From NCBI GenBank assembly GCA_002009975.1, contig MTLP01000042.1, positions 186,001-250,000 on the forward strand: 64,000 bases of DNA, in the 5' to 3' direction. A program made the position numbers and the translations under genes. The stretch's first letter is position 1; every line of letters starts with the position of its first letter. The notes beneath the pieces were generated by a model, which did not search any database, was not told the DNA's origin, and saw only the letters and a program-made list of their open reading frames with translations. This document shows, in pieces, positions 16,917 through 26,885 of this stretch. This stretch comes from Thermococcus sp. JdFR-02. Its GTDB lineage: Archaea > Methanobacteriota_B > Thermococci > Thermococcales > Thermococcaceae.

Positions 16917-19900
16917 GGTCCTTGTTCTGGGCTCTGGAGCAATAAAAATTGGTGAAGCTGCTGAATTTGATTACAGTGGAAGTCAAGCTTTAAAGGCTTT
17001 AAAAGAAGAAGGCATAGAAACGATTTTAATTAATCCAAATGTCGCAACGATTCAAACGAGCCATGAGATGGCAGACAAAGTTTACCTCCTCCCTCTTGAT
17101 ATCAAATTTGTGGAGGAAGTTATAAAGAAAGAGAAACCTGATGGAATTTTGTTAGGCTTTGGAGGTCAAAGTGCTCTATCTTTGGGTGTAGCTTTACATG
17201 ACTCTGGAATTTTAGAAAAGTACAATATTAAAGTTCTTGGAACGCCTATAGAGGGAATAAAAAAAGCTCTGGATAGGGAGAAGTTTAGGGAAACAATGAT
17301 CAAAAATAATCTCCCAATACCTCCAAGTAAAGCCGCTAAAAGCGTTGAAGAAGCTCTAAAAGTGGCTCAGGAGATAAGGTTCCCAGTCATGGTTAGGGTT
17401 AGCTTTAACTTAGGTGGAAGGGGATCCTTTGTTGCTTGGAATGAAGAGGAGTTTAAGGGATATATAGTCAGGGCTTTTGCACAAAGTGAGATTGGTGAGG
17501 TTTTGGTAGAGAAGTACCTAAAAGGATGGAAAGAGATAGAGTTTGAGGTTGTTAGGGATAAAGATGGAAATGCTGTTGCTGTAGCGTGCTTAGAGAACTT
17601 TGATCCAATGGGAGTTCATACAGGAGATTCCATAGTTGTTGCTCCTTCTCAAACTTTAACAAATAGGGAATATCAACTCTTGAGGAGTGCAGCCATAGAA
17701 GTAGCAGAAGCTATAGATCTTATTGGAGAATGTAATGTTCAATTAGCCTTAGATCCCAAATCAGAGGAGTTCTACATAATTGAGACAAATCCAAGGATGA
17801 GCCGCTCATCTGCTTTAGCAAGCAAAGTTACAGGCTATCCCCTAGCATACATAGCGGCAAAGTTAGCATTAGGCTATACCCTGGATGAGCTCTTAAATGG
17901 GGTAACTGGAGTTACAACCGCTTTATTTGAGCCGAGCTTGGATTACGTTGTTGTTAAAATGCCAAGGTGGGATTTAGAAAAGTTTGAGAACGCGAAGAGG
18001 AAAATAAACACCGAGATGAAGAGCATTGGAGAGGTCATGGCAATAGGAAGGAACCTTCATGAGGCTTTTCAAAAAGCTATTAGGATGGTAGGAATTGGAG
18101 ATGAGCTTATAGGAAAGTACTATGAGAGCGAAGAGTCGTTGGAAAAAGTTATGGAGAGAATCAAAAATTACGAACCTTACATGCCTATGCATATTGCAAA
18201 AGCCCTGAAATTGGGAGCAAGTGTTGATGAGATTCACGAAATTACTGGGATAGACAAGTTTTACCTCTACATAATTGAAGATCTCGTTAAAATTGCAGAA
18301 GCCCTGAGAAATCCAGATGAAGAAACAATAAGAGAAGCCAAAAAGCTTGGATTTAGTGAGGAGCAGATAAAGGGTCTATCTAAAGATAGCATTAAAGAAT
18401 CAATCCCATTTGTCAAGCAAATAGATACATTGGCTGGGGAAGTTCCAGCAAGGACGAATTATCTATACATGACCTATGATGCACAAGAAAACGATATCCC
18501 CTATATAGAAAAGCCAAAGGTTCTGATTTTAGGAGCAGGTGTCTTTAGGATTGGGGTTAGTGTAGAGTTTGACTGGGCTGTCGTGAACTTTGCAAATGCT
18601 GCAAAAAAGAGGGGTTATGAAGTTATAGTTTTGAACTACAACCCTGAAACAGTCTCAACGGATTGGGATATTAACGATAAGCTTTATTTTGAGGAGATAA
18701 CTCTTGAGAGGGTTTTAGATGTTTACAATTTTGAAAATCCAGATGGTGTTATAGCCTTTGCGGGAGGACAGCTTGCAAATTCCTTAGCTAAAAAACTTGA
18801 GCAAAAGGGAGTTAAGCTTTTGGGAACGAGGGGAACGAGTGTAGATATAGCTGAAAACAGGGCTAAGTTCTCAAAGCTCTTAGAAAAGCTCAACATAAAG
18901 CAACCACCCTGGATCGAAGCTAAGAGCATTGGAGAAGTCTTAGCTTTTGCTGACGAAGTGGGTTATCCTTTAATGATAAGACCGAGCTATGTTTTGAGCG
19001 GAACTGCTATGAAAGTTGCATACAATGAGAAGGAATTAAAAGAGTATCTCTCCTTAGCAACAAAAGTCTCCCAAGAACACCCTGTTGTGGTTTCAAAGTT
19101 CTTAGATGCAATGGAAGCAGAGATAGATGCTGTCTCAGATGGAAAGAGGGTAGTTGGAGTTACATTGGAGCACATAGAAAAAGCGGGAGTTCATAGTGGA
19201 GATGCTACAATGGTTACTCCCTACCGCTATCTAAAAGAAAAGCATGTAAAAAAGATGCACAAAATAGCTTTAGAGCTTGCGTTGGCTTTAGGAATTAGGG
19301 GACCCTTTAACATACAATTCTTGGTTAATGATGATGTCTACGTTCTTGAGCTAAACTTGAGGACTAGTCGTTCTATGCCCTTCTCAAGCAAATCAAGGGG
19401 AGTTAACTTAATGGAGCTTTCAGCTCAAGCAGTCTTTGATGGAAAACTTTCCTTAGGAAGTGATTATAAATATTATGAGATTCCAGCAAAGGCTTTCGCT
19501 GTTAAGAGTCCTCAATTCTCTTGGTCTCAGCTTCAAAATGCTTATCCTTTCTTAGGACCAGAAATGCGCTCTACTGGGGAAGTTGCAAGCTTAGGATTTG
19601 AATTTGAGGATGCCCTATTAAAGAGCTGGCTCTCTGTAAAACCAAACAAAATGCCAAGGTCAAACATCTTAGTCTATGGCTATGACAAAGACGTACCAAC
19701 ATTATTGGAAACTGTAAAATTCCTTGAAAGCTTGGGATACAATGTCTTCACCTTAGAAGACAGCTTAAGCTATGGAAATGCTTTGAGCAAAGAAAAAGCT
19801 GTAGAACTGATGAAACTGGGCAAGATTGATCTAGTTATAACCTCTGGCTATGCAAAGGAGAAGGATTACTTTATTAGGAGGACAGCAGTTGATTTAAACG

Positions 19901-20052
19901 TTCCGATAGTCCTAGATGCAAATCTAGGTTACGAGCTTTCAAAAGCCTTTGCTTGGGCAAAAAAGAACTGTTTTGAGGTTAAAGAACTTTCTGAGTATTA
20001 CGGTCCAAAATTGCAAAGAGTCGTTAGCGAACCTTTAGAAGAGCTTGTTTGA
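16906..20052 (+). CDS. carB: carbamoyl-phosphate synthase, large subunit
   Basis: 1048 residues, full length and unsplit. Two homologous ATP-grasp halves: the first begins [21 protein letters not shown], the second [20 protein letters not shown] near residue 537. Half one carries [11 protein letters not shown] and [15 protein letters not shown]; half two [12 protein letters not shown] and [17 protein letters not shown]-terminal MGS-like allosteric region follows from about 915. It makes carbamoyl phosphate for arginine and pyrimidines. The ATG at 16906 after AAGGTGAG gives the conserved N-terminus and overlaps carA by 11 bases; an upstream ATG at 16870 only reads the carA end in another frame. 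Confidence 0.97.
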   Translation: MVSKVLVLGSGAIKIGEAAEFDYSGSQALKALKEEGIETILINPNVATIQTSHEMADKVYLLPLDIKFVEEVIKKEKPDGILLGFGGQSALSLGVALHDSGILEKYNIKVLGTPIEGIKKALDREKFRETMIKNNLPIPPSKAAKSVEEALKVAQEIRFPVMVRVSFNLGGRGSFVAWNEEEFKGYIVRAFAQSEIGEVLVEKYLKGWKEIEFEVVRDKDGNAVAVACLENFDPMGVHTGDSIVVAPSQTLTNREYQLLRSAAIEVAEAIDLIGECNVQLALDPKSEEFYIIETNPRMSRSSALASKVTGYPLAYIAAKLALGYTLDELLNGVTGVTTALFEPSLDYVVVKMPRWDLEKFENAKRKINTEMKSIGEVMAIGRNLHEAFQKAIRMVGIGDELIGKYYESEESLEKVMERIKNYEPYMPMHIAKALKLGASVDEIHEITGIDKFYLYIIEDLVKIAEALRNPDEETIREAKKLGFSEEQIKGLSKDSIKESIPFVKQIDTLAGEVPARTNYLYMTYDAQENDIPYIEKPKVLILGAGVFRIGVSVEFDWAVVNFANAAKKRGYEVIVLNYNPETVSTDWDINDKLYFEEITLERVLDVYNFENPDGVIAFAGGQLANSLAKKLEQKGVKLLGTRGTSVDIAENRAKFSKLLEKLNIKQPPWIEAKSIGEVLAFADEVGYPLMIRPSYVLSGTAMKVAYNEKELKEYLSLATKVSQEHPVVVSKFLDAMEAEIDAVSDGKRVVGVTLEHIEKAGVHSGDATMVTPYRYLKEKHVKKMHKIALELALALGIRGPFNIQFLVNDDVYVLELNLRTSRSMPFSSKSRGVNLMELSAQAVFDGKLSLGSDYKYYEIPAKAFAVKSPQFSWSQLQNAYPFLGPEMRSTGEVASLGFEFEDALLKSWLSVKPNKMPRSNILVYGYDKDVPTLLETVKFLESLGYNVFTLEDSLSYGNALSKEKAVELMKLGKIDLVITSGYAKEKDYFIRRTAVDLNVPIVLDANLGYELSKAFAWAKKNCFEVKELSEYYGPKLQRVVSEPLEELV

Positions 20053-20248
20053 ATGACTCTTTGCATTTATCAAATTTTTCTTGCATCGTGAAAGCCCAGA
20101 TTAGAATGTACAAAAATTTTTTCGAAATAATTGCATGAAAACCGAAATATTATTTGCATTTAATAAAATTCAAGAAAAGCTTTTCGAAAAATAGCCAAAT
20201 TTTCCGAAAGATTTATATACTATTCCATAAATCTTAGATTGTCAAATC
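20053..20248 (+). promoter_or_regulatory. lysine operon promoter with phased repeat array
   Basis: The motif CGAAA (preceded by T- or A-rich bases) occurs at 20123, 20143, 20185 and 20205, that is with spacings of 20, 42 and 20 bases, close to whole helical turns. TTGCAT occurs at 20061, 20081, 20131 and 20154, and CGAAATA-n-TGCAT units repeat at 20123 and 20143. The TATA box ATTTATATAC is at about 20211-20220, so the mRNA would start at about 20245-20249, on or just before the homocitrate synthase ATG: a leaderless transcript. I infer a multi-site operator. Confidence 0.6.
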
Positions 20249-21361
20249 ATGGGGGTGGTATTATTAAGAGCCATACAACTTCTAGATTCAACATTGAGAG
20301 AAGGAGAACAATCACCAGGGGTTAACTTTAGTCCAGAGCAGAGATTAGGGATAGCGGTAGCTTTGGATGATTTTGGCGTTGATTTTATAGAAGTAGGACA
20401 CCCAGCAGTAAGTGAAGATGTCTTAGAAGGAATAAGACTGATTTCAGAGCAAGGTTTAAGGGCAAACCTCTTAGCACACTCAAGAGCATTAAGAAGGGAC
20501 ATCGATTTAATTTTGGATTTAAATGTGGATTGGGTTGGCATCTTCTTCTGCTTCTCAAATGCATGTCTCCAAAGGAGGTTTAGCATAACCCTTGAAAGAG
20601 CTTTGGAAAGAGTTGAAAATGCCATACTATACGCCAAGGATCATGGATTGAAAGTGCGCTTTACTCCTGAAGACACCACAAGAACAGAATGGGAAAACCT
20701 TGAAAGAGCTTTAAACCTTGCAAGAGAGCTTAAAGTCGATAGAGTAAGCATAGCAGACACAACTGGATCAGCCCATCCATTATATTTCTACGAGCTAACT
20801 AAAAGAGTTGTAAGCTTTGGCATTCCAACCAATGTGCACTGTCACAATGATTTGGGCTTGGCTTTAGCAAACGCAATAATGGGAATTGAAGCTGGAGCAA
20901 CATTAGTGGATGCAACTATAAATGGCATAGGAGAAAGAGTTGGAATAGTTGATCTAGCCCAAATTTCAACTCTCTTAACTTATCATTATGGGATTAGAAA
21001 ATATAAATTAGAGAACCTCTATGGACTGAGCAAACTGATAGAACAGATAACGGGAATAAAAACCCAAAGACACTACCCAATAGTTGGAGAAAATGCATTT
21101 GTTCACAAAGCTGGCTTACACGTTTCAGCCGTGATAAAAGATCCAAGCTTTTACGAATTTTTACCAGCAGAAGTTTTTGGACGAGAGAGGACAATCTATT
21201 TAGACAAATATGCAGGAAGGGATTCAATACGCTTTTACTTAGAAAGAATGGGAATTAGGGATGACAGAATCGCTGAGAGATTACTTAGCATTGTAAAAAG
21301 CTCTCAAGAAGTTTTTACACCAGAGAGGCTTCTTGAAGAGGCAAGGAGGTTCTTAAGATGA
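20249..21361 (+). CDS. lysS: homocitrate synthase (2-isopropylmalate synthase family)
   Basis: 370 residues. Condenses acetyl-CoA with 2-oxoglutarate, the first step of the alpha-aminoadipate lysine route. [17 protein letters not shown] near residue 10 and the metal-binding [13 protein letters not shown] near 197 are DRE-TIM metallolyase signatures; no regulatory LeuA C-terminal dimer domain is seen at this length. Neighbouring homoaconitase, homoisocitrate dehydrogenase and lysW genes decide homocitrate over isopropylmalate. No ribosome site precedes ATG 20249, consistent with leaderless initiation from the TATA box 28-38 bases upstream. The end overlaps the next gene by four bases. Confidence 0.9.
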   Translation: MGVVLLRAIQLLDSTLREGEQSPGVNFSPEQRLGIAVALDDFGVDFIEVGHPAVSEDVLEGIRLISEQGLRANLLAHSRALRRDIDLILDLNVDWVGIFFCFSNACLQRRFSITLERALERVENAILYAKDHGLKVRFTPEDTTRTEWENLERALNLARELKVDRVSIADTTGSAHPLYFYELTKRVVSFGIPTNVHCHNDLGLALANAIMGIEAGATLVDATINGIGERVGIVDLAQISTLLTYHYGIRKYKLENLYGLSKLIEQITGIKTQRHYPIVGENAFVHKAGLHVSAVIKDPSFYEFLPAEVFGRERTIYLDKYAGRDSIRFYLERMGIRDDRIAERLLSIVKSSQEVFTPERLLEEARRFLR

Positions 21362-22512
21362 CGATTATTGAAGAAATTCTAAAGGCAAAAACAGGAGAGG
21401 CAGTAATCAGAAATGTTGATTTAATTTATGCCCACGATGGAACAATGCCCCTAATCATAGAAGCATTTAGAAGGGTTTTTACACGAGTGAAGGATCCAGA
21501 GAGGGTTTTTATATTCTTTGATCATGTTTATCCAGCACCAACAGTTAAAGTGGCAAATCTCCAAAGAGAGATTAGAGAATTTGCAAGAGAGCAGGGAATT
21601 AAAATCTTTGAGGGTTATGGAATATCACACCAAGTTGTTCCAGAAGAAGGACTTTTGGATGGAGCAAAAATAATAGTTGGAGCTGATTCTCATACACCAA
21701 CCTTAGGAGCATTTGGGGTCTTTGCTGTAGGAATGGGTGCAACCGATACCGCTATAGCGTTAGGCTTAGGTAAAACTTGGCTTAAAGTCCCAGAAAGCGT
21801 TAGAGTGAATCTTGAAGGAAAGCTAAGCAAAAATGTAATGGCAATGGATTTAATGCTCCACTTAATTAACTTACTGAAAGACTTTGACATGAATTATAAA
21901 GCCTTAGAGTTCTTTGGAAACCTTGATTTCCCAATTGATGAAAAAATGACGATAGCAAATTTCAGCGTTGAGACAAATGCAAAAACTGCTCTTTTAGACA
22001 ATGGAATCTTTGAAGGCGATGGAAATTATCTGAGAGAAATCACAATAGAGCTTGGTGAAGTTGAGCCCCTTGTTGCTTTACCTCATCATCCAAGCAACGT
22101 TGAAAGAGCTGAAGGAGTTACTCAAAAAATTGACCAAGTCTTCATAGGTTCATGCACAAATGGGAGAATTGAACACTTTAGACGAGTGGCGGAGATTCTT
22201 GAAGGCGAAAAAGTTAGCGTTAGAACGTTTATTGGACCTGCATCAAGGAGAATTTACTTCAAAATGATTGAGGAAGGCATAGTTCAAATACTAAGTGAAG
22301 CTGGTGCAGTTATTTTGCCTCCAGGATGTGGACCTTGCTTAGGCAGACATATGGGAGTAGCTGGGGATGGAGAAGTAATTCTAAGCACCACCAATAGAAA
22401 CTTCAAAGGAAGAATGGGTTCTCCAAACGCTGAAATTTACCTTGCCAGCCCTGTTACTGCAGCGGTGAGTGCAATTTATGGAGAGATAACAAATCCGGAG
22501 GATGTGCTATGA
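21358..22512 (+). CDS. lysT: homoaconitase, large subunit
   Basis: 384 residues, the iron-sulfur subunit of an aconitase-family isomerase. Cluster ligands are seen in [14 protein letters not shown] near residue 262 and [14 protein letters not shown] near 320; [13 protein letters not shown] near 107 is the usual substrate loop. With the small subunit it converts homocitrate to homoisocitrate. Members of this family cannot be separated from isopropylmalate isomerase by motif alone; the operon supports homoaconitase. Start and stop each overlap the neighbouring genes by four bases. Confidence 0.92.
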   Translation: MTIIEEILKAKTGEAVIRNVDLIYAHDGTMPLIIEAFRRVFTRVKDPERVFIFFDHVYPAPTVKVANLQREIREFAREQGIKIFEGYGISHQVVPEEGLLDGAKIIVGADSHTPTLGAFGVFAVGMGATDTAIALGLGKTWLKVPESVRVNLEGKLSKNVMAMDLMLHLINLLKDFDMNYKALEFFGNLDFPIDEKMTIANFSVETNAKTALLDNGIFEGDGNYLREITIELGEVEPLVALPHHPSNVERAEGVTQKIDQVFIGSCTNGRIEHFRRVAEILEGEKVSVRTFIGPASRRIYFKMIEEGIVQILSEAGAVILPPGCGPCLGRHMGVAGDGEVILSTTNRNFKGRMGSPNAEIYLASPVTAAVSAIYGEITNPEDVL

Positions 22513-22988
22513 GGGTGTGGAAATTTGGGGATAGCATTTCAACTGATGCAATAACCCCTGGGAGATATAATTTAACAAAAGATCCGCAAGAGCTTGCAAA
22601 AATAGCATTCATAGAGGTTAGACCAGAGTTCTCAAGGGAAGTAAAGAGGAGAGACGTTATTGTAGGTGGAAAAAACTTTGGGATAGGCTCTTCAAGGGAA
22701 TCAGCTGCTTTAGCATTAAAAGCCGCTGGGATTAGTGGAATAATAGCGAAATCCTTTGGGAGAATATTCTACCGCAACTGTATCAACTTGGGTATTCCCC
22801 TCCTAACTGGCGACACGGATTGGCTGAATGATGGTGATGAGATAGAAGTAGACTGGCAAAGTGGAATAGTTAGAAGAGGAAAAGAGATAAGACAATTCGA
22901 GCCTTTGGAAGAATTTCTCTTTGAGATAGTCAAAAATGGCGGAATAATAGAGTATCTACAGAGGAGGGGCGATTTATGTATAGAGTAG
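22509..22988 (+). CDS. lysU: homoaconitase, small subunit
   Basis: 159 residues, the swivel domain of the aconitase family. Opens with [16 protein letters not shown] and carries [19 protein letters not shown] near residues 55-74, the conserved substrate-binding loop of LeuD/LysU. It acts with the preceding subunit. It overlaps both neighbours (ATGA at 22509; 13 bases with the dehydrogenase). Confidence 0.93.
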   Translation: MRVWKFGDSISTDAITPGRYNLTKDPQELAKIAFIEVRPEFSREVKRRDVIVGGKNFGIGSSRESAALALKAAGISGIIAKSFGRIFYRNCINLGIPLLTGDTDWLNDGDEIEVDWQSGIVRRGKEIRQFEPLEEFLFEIVKNGGIIEYLQRRGDLCIE

Positions 22989-24025
22989 CAGTGATTAAGG
23001 GAGATGGCATTGGAGTTGAAGTTACAAATGCTGCAATGGAAGTCATGAGAGCTGTAACGGACAAAATAGATTTCGTTGAGTTTGAGGGAGGAATTGAGAT
23101 ATTCAAGAAGTTTGGTGTTCCAATAAAAGAGGAGGATTTGGAAGAGATAAAGAAGATGGATGCAGTTTTATTTGGAGCAACGTCAACACCTTTTAATGTT
23201 CCAAACTACAAAAGCTTGATCCTAACTTTGAGAAAAGAGCTTAACCTTTACGCTAATTTAAGAATTATTCCAGACCTTTGGAGAGATAGGGAAATCTACA
23301 TAGTAAGGGAAAATAGTGAAGGGCTATACTCTGGGGAGTATGAGGTTGATAATAGCAGAGTTGTTGATTTCAGGGTAATAACGAGGGAAGGAGCAGAGAA
23401 AATAGCAAGATTTGCAATAGAATTAGCAAAAGACAGGAACTTTAAAGAAATTACTTTTGTTCACAAAGCAAACGTTTTGAGAGGTGATAGATTTTTCAGA
23501 AAAATCGTTTTGAGCTTGGCAGAAAGAGAGGGGATTAAAGTTAATGAGAAAATTGTTGATTCCTTTACTATAGAACTTGTCAGAAATCCTTGGCAGCACA
23601 AAATAATACTAAGCGAGAATCTTTTTGGTGATATCCTCTCAGATTTAGCTTCAATACATGCAAAGAGCATTGGGGTTATTCCATCAGGGAACTACGGAGA
23701 GGAAATAGCTTTATTTGAGCCTATACACGGGAGTGCGCCAGACATAGCTGGGAAAGGAATAGCAAATCCAATTGGAGCTATTTTGAGCGGTGCTATGCTC
23801 TTAGATTATTTGGGTTTAGATGGTTGGGTAATTTGGAATGCTGTCAAAAATTATGTGAAAAAAGGCAATTTAACACCTGATTTGGGGGGAAATGCAATGA
23901 CTGTGGATGTTGTAAATGGAATAATCTCAGAAATTGATGATCAAGAGATTGATCCCATAGAATGGGATGAGCTCTGGGTTGATGAGATAAGAATCAACAC
24001 CCTTCCAACTTTATTCATGAAATAA
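22976..24025 (+). CDS. homoisocitrate dehydrogenase (isocitrate/isopropylmalate dehydrogenase family)
   Basis: 349 residues. NAD(P)-dependent oxidative decarboxylation of homoisocitrate to 2-oxoadipate. [15 protein letters not shown] opens the protein; [13 protein letters not shown] near residue 109, [14 protein letters not shown] near 205 and [18 protein letters not shown] near 246 are the beta-decarboxylating dehydrogenase signatures. The gene closes a four-gene unit; the following 108 bases hold a separate promoter for lysW. Isocitrate or isopropylmalate activity cannot be excluded; archaeal enzymes of this clade are often broad. Confidence 0.9.
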   Translation: MYRVAVIKGDGIGVEVTNAAMEVMRAVTDKIDFVEFEGGIEIFKKFGVPIKEEDLEEIKKMDAVLFGATSTPFNVPNYKSLILTLRKELNLYANLRIIPDLWRDREIYIVRENSEGLYSGEYEVDNSRVVDFRVITREGAEKIARFAIELAKDRNFKEITFVHKANVLRGDRFFRKIVLSLAEREGIKVNEKIVDSFTIELVRNPWQHKIILSENLFGDILSDLASIHAKSIGVIPSGNYGEEIALFEPIHGSAPDIAGKGIANPIGAILSGAMLLDYLGLDGWVIWNAVKNYVKKGNLTPDLGGNAMTVDVVNGIISEIDDQEIDPIEWDELWVDEIRINTLPTLFMK

Positions 24026-24133
24026 TGTTATATTTGGCACAAAATTTAGAAATTTAAAATTAAATGTTACAAAAAAGATTTAAATCTTCCAAATGTCATG
24101 CGGATTGGAAACATAAAGAATGGAGGTGGAAAG
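24026..24133 (+). promoter_or_regulatory. lysW operon promoter region
   Basis: Contains TTGGCACAAAAT at 24034-24045 (sharing TGGCACAAAA with the ACT-protein promoter), TTAAATGTTACA at 24060-24071 (TGTTACA shared with argG and the aromatic operon), and AAGATTTAAATCTT, a perfect 14-base palindrome containing the TATA box at 24075-24088. The mRNA would start near 24108. The ribosome site is GGAGGTGG at 24122-24129. Confidence 0.55.
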
Positions 24134-24295
24134 ATGGTTGAATGCCCAGTTTGTGGAGTTGAAATAGAAATCGATAGTGTAGAGATACATGAGATAATTG
24201 AGTGCCCTGTCTGCAGTTCAGAGCTCGAAGTGGTTAGCTTAAACCCAATAGTCCTTGAAGAGCTCCCTGAGGTGGAAGAAGACTGGGGAGAGTGA
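24134..24295 (+). CDS. lysW: LysW amino-group carrier protein
   Basis: 53 residues. LysW carries the alpha-amino group of alpha-aminoadipate (or glutamate) on its C-terminal Glu through the steps done by LysX, LysZ, LysY, LysJ and LysK. Two CPVC pairs (residues 4-7 and 24-27 approximately) form the zinc site, and the protein ends EEDWGE, the conserved carrier tail with the acceptor Glu last. ATG 24134 follows GGAGGTGG with five bases; an upstream in-frame ATG (24098) would precede that site. A 20-base perfect palindrome follows the stop. Confidence 0.96.
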   Translation: MVECPVCGVEIEIDSVEIHEIIECPVCSSELEVVSLNPIVLEELPEVEEDWGE

Positions 24296-24296
24296 C

Positions 24297-24328
24297 GTTC
24301 TCAATATATTGAGAACTTTATTTTTACC
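24297..24328 (+). terminator. perfect palindrome plus T-rich tract between lysW and lysX
   Basis: GTTCTCAATATATTGAGAAC at 24297-24316 is a perfect 20-base palindrome one base after the lysW stop, followed by TTTATTTTTACC. As RNA it folds into an eight or nine pair stem with a small loop and U-rich tail, the form of an intrinsic terminator or processing site. Since lysX-lysK have no other obvious promoter, I infer partial termination or 3-prime-end protection that raises LysW over the enzymes. Confidence 0.6.
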
Positions 24329-24342
24329 TTGGAGGTCAAACA

Positions 24343-25164
24343 ATGAAAATAGGCATAACATACACAATAATGCGCAAAGAGGAGATAATGCTCAGAGATA
24401 GGGCAAAGGAGTTTGGGGAAGTGGTTATGCTCCATGATAGTGAAACAATCTTTCCAGAAAACTTTGACTTAGACATCGTGATAATAAGAAACGTTAGCCA
24501 CTTCAAAGCCCTATATATGGCAAAGCTCTTTGAAAGCTATGGAATTCCAACGGTTAATCCATTCAATATAATCCTTGAAGCAGGCGATAAGCTTTTCGCA
24601 ACGCTAAAACTTAGCAAGAAAGTTCCAGTGCCAAGATGGAGCGCTGCATTTGATAAGAAAAGTGCAATAAAAGCAATGGAAAGAATTGGCTATCCCGTGG
24701 TTATGAAGCCTGTCTTTGGAAGCTGGGGAAGAATGGTTAGCAAAATAAACGATTTGGATGCAGCTGAAGGAATTGTGGAGCATAGACAATGGATGGGAAA
24801 TCCTCTTTACAAGGTTTACTACATCCAAGAATACGTTGAAAAACCTGGCAGAGATATTAGAAGCCACGTTATTGGAGGAGAATTTGTAACTGCTATTTAT
24901 AGGTATTCCGACCATTGGGTAACCAATACTGCAAGGGGAGGAAGGGCAAAACCTTGCTATGATGAAGAAGTCAAAGAAATTTCAGTTAAGGCATGGGAAG
25001 CTTTTGGCGAGGGGGCTTTGGCAATAGACATATTTGAGAGCGATAGAGGATTGCTCGTTAATGAAGTTAACCCTGCTATGGAGTTCAAAAACGTAGTAAG
25101 GGTTACCGGTGTTGATGTGGCTAAAAAAATCGTTGAATATGCTATTGAGGTGGCTAAGAAATGA
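24343..25164 (+). CDS. lysX: LysW ligase (alpha-aminoadipate/glutamate--LysW ligase)
   Basis: 273 residues, an ATP-grasp ligase joining the amino group of alpha-aminoadipate or glutamate to the C-terminal Glu of LysW. VVMKPVFGSWGRMVSKIND near residue 121 is the ATP-grasp loop and NEVNPAMEFKNVVRVTGVD near 243 the metal-binding end typical of LysX/RimK relatives. The Thermococcus kodakarensis homologue is known to accept both substrates, so lysine and ornithine can both be made. Start ATG follows GGAGGTCAAACA. The end overlaps lysY by four bases. Confidence 0.95.
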   Translation: MKIGITYTIMRKEEIMLRDRAKEFGEVVMLHDSETIFPENFDLDIVIIRNVSHFKALYMAKLFESYGIPTVNPFNIILEAGDKLFATLKLSKKVPVPRWSAAFDKKSAIKAMERIGYPVVMKPVFGSWGRMVSKINDLDAAEGIVEHRQWMGNPLYKVYYIQEYVEKPGRDIRSHVIGGEFVTAIYRYSDHWVTNTARGGRAKPCYDEEVKEISVKAWEAFGEGALAIDIFESDRGLLVNEVNPAMEFKNVVRVTGVDVAKKIVEYAIEVAKK

Positions 25165-26153
25165 TAAAAGCAGCTGTTGTTGGTGCAAGCGGCTACATTG
25201 GAGGAGAGTTAGTTAGACTCTTAGCAATGCATCCCGAAGTTGAGATAAGTGCGGTAACATCAAGGCGTTACAATGGGAAGAAAATCCACAAAGTTCATCC
25301 AAATTTAAGGGGACTAAACCTTAAGTTTACCAATAACTACAACTTTGATGCGGATGTAGTATTTTTAGCCGTTCCACACGGAACTTCGATGAAGATAATT
25401 GACGAATACATGGGAAGTGCTAAGATAATTGACCTAAGTGCAGACTTTAGAGTAAGCTTAAACCTCTATGAAGAGTACTATGGAGAACATTTAAAACCAG
25501 AGCTTATAGATGAGTTCGTTTACGGCTTGCCAGAGATTCATAGAGAAGAAATCAAAAAAGCCGAGCTTATAGCAAACCCTGGCTGCAATGCAACAGCCGT
25601 AATTTTAGCATTGTATCCATTTAAAGGGGAAATTAGTGAGGCGATAGTGGATTTAAAAGTTAGCTCAAGTGCTGGAGGAAGAAGGGAAAACGTAGCAAGC
25701 ATTCACCCCGAAAGGAGCAATGTTGTTAGAATTTACAAATCATTCCATCATAGGCACGAAGCAGAAGTAAAGCAAGAAACCAAAGTTAATGCCCAATTTA
25801 CTGTTCATTCCGTTGATTTAGTAAGGGGGCTTTTAGCAACGATCTACTTTAAGATGGAGACCAATGAAAAAGAGCTTTATAAAAAATATTTCCTCTATTT
25901 AAAAGAGCCATTTGTAAGGATAGTTAAGGAAAAAGGAGGAATGCAGAGGTTACCCGATCCAAAATATGTAATAGGAAGTAACTTCGTTGATATTGGTTTC
26001 ACTTATGATGAGAAAAATCAAAGAGTGATTCTCTTTTCAGCATTGGACAATTTGATTAAAGGCGGTGCTGGACAAGCGGTGCAAAACATGAACATAGCCT
26101 TTGGATTAGACGAAACTCTCGGCTTAAATTATTTACCAGTTTATCCAATTTAG
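25161..26153 (+). CDS. lysY: LysW-aminoadipyl/glutamyl phosphate reductase
   Basis: 330 residues, ArgC family. NADPH-dependent reduction of the LysW-bound acyl phosphate to the semialdehyde. GASGYIGGELVRLL (residues 8-21) binds NADP; the catalytic Cys is in ANPGCNATAVILALYPF near residue 141 and the His in HRHEAEVKQE near 195. It overlaps lysX by four bases. Confidence 0.95.
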   Translation: MIKAAVVGASGYIGGELVRLLAMHPEVEISAVTSRRYNGKKIHKVHPNLRGLNLKFTNNYNFDADVVFLAVPHGTSMKIIDEYMGSAKIIDLSADFRVSLNLYEEYYGEHLKPELIDEFVYGLPEIHREEIKKAELIANPGCNATAVILALYPFKGEISEAIVDLKVSSSAGGRRENVASIHPERSNVVRIYKSFHHRHEAEVKQETKVNAQFTVHSVDLVRGLLATIYFKMETNEKELYKKYFLYLKEPFVRIVKEKGGMQRLPDPKYVIGSNFVDIGFTYDEKNQRVILFSALDNLIKGGAGQAVQNMNIAFGLDETLGLNYLPVYPI

Positions 26154-26162
26154 GTGGGAAAG

Positions 26163-26885
26163 ATGAGAATCCTTAAAATCGGAGGAAGCGTTTTAGATAA
26201 ACTCGAGGAATTTGAACTTAGAGCAGATTTAATTGTTCACGGTGGCTCGGATTATGTTGATGCTCTATGTGAAAGGCTTGGAATTGGGGTTAAGAAACTA
26301 ACAAGCCCTTCTGGAGTAGAGTTTAGATACACTCCAAAGGAAGTGCTTGAAGTTTATTTAATGGCTGTAATGAAAGCCAACAAAGATATTGTTGCTTATC
26401 TTCAAAGTAAAGGGATCAATGCTATAGGCTTGAGCGGTCTCGACTTTGGAGTTGTAAAGGCTAAGAGGAAGAGGATAATTAAAGCTGTGATAAAAGGCAA
26501 AAGAGTTGTGATTAGGGACGATTACTCTGGAAAAATAGAGAGCGTTGATACTGATATTCTAATTAAGCTAATGGATCTTGGAGTTCCCGTTATAGCTCCA
26601 ATAGCTATGAGTGAAGCCTTTGAGCCCTTAAACGTTGATGGGGATAAGCTTGCAAAGGAGATAGCTCTAAACCTGAAAGCTGATGAGTTGACATTCCTAT
26701 CAGATACTGCTTTTTTGGTAAATGGAGGAGTTGTGGATAAAATAAAGGCTGATGAGCTTGAAGAGTTCCTTCCTTTTGCAAGAGGCGGAATGAAGAGGAA
26801 ACTGCTAATGGCAAGGACTGCACTTGAAGGTGGCGTCAAAAAGATTATCATCCAAGGCTTAAACGGCAGGACGGTGATTGAATGA
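26163..26885 (+). CDS. lysZ: LysW-aminoadipate/glutamate kinase
   Basis: 240 residues, ArgB-like amino acid kinase. Phosphorylates the side-chain carboxylate of LysW-bound aminoadipate or glutamate. LKIGGSVLD is at residues 4-12, VHGGSDYVD near 23, and the ATP-binding [13 protein letters not shown] region near 203. ATG 26163 lies after AGGTGGGAAAG; the GTG at 26154 lies within the ribosome site and is less likely. The stop overlaps lysJ by four bases. Confidence 0.94.
   Translation: MRILKIGGSVLDKLEEFELRADLIVHGGSDYVDALCERLGIGVKKLTSPSGVEFRYTPKEVLEVYLMAVMKANKDIVAYLQSKGINAIGLSGLDFGVVKAKRKRIIKAVIKGKRVVIRDDYSGKIESVDTDILIKLMDLGVPVIAPIAMSEAFEPLNVDGDKLAKEIALNLKADELTFLSDTAFLVNGGVVDKIKADELEEFLPFARGGMKRKLLMARTALEGGVKKIIIQGLNGRTVIE

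Noticed and set aside
20887-20960. Homocitrate synthase as 2-isopropylmalate synthase for leucine.
   Set aside because: Neighbouring homoaconitase, homoisocitrate dehydrogenase and lysW genes, and the lack of a LeuA regulatory domain, favour the lysine route.
24098-24133. Upstream in-frame ATG of lysW.
   Set aside because: It precedes the GGAGGTGG ribosome site and adds residues not seen in LysW.
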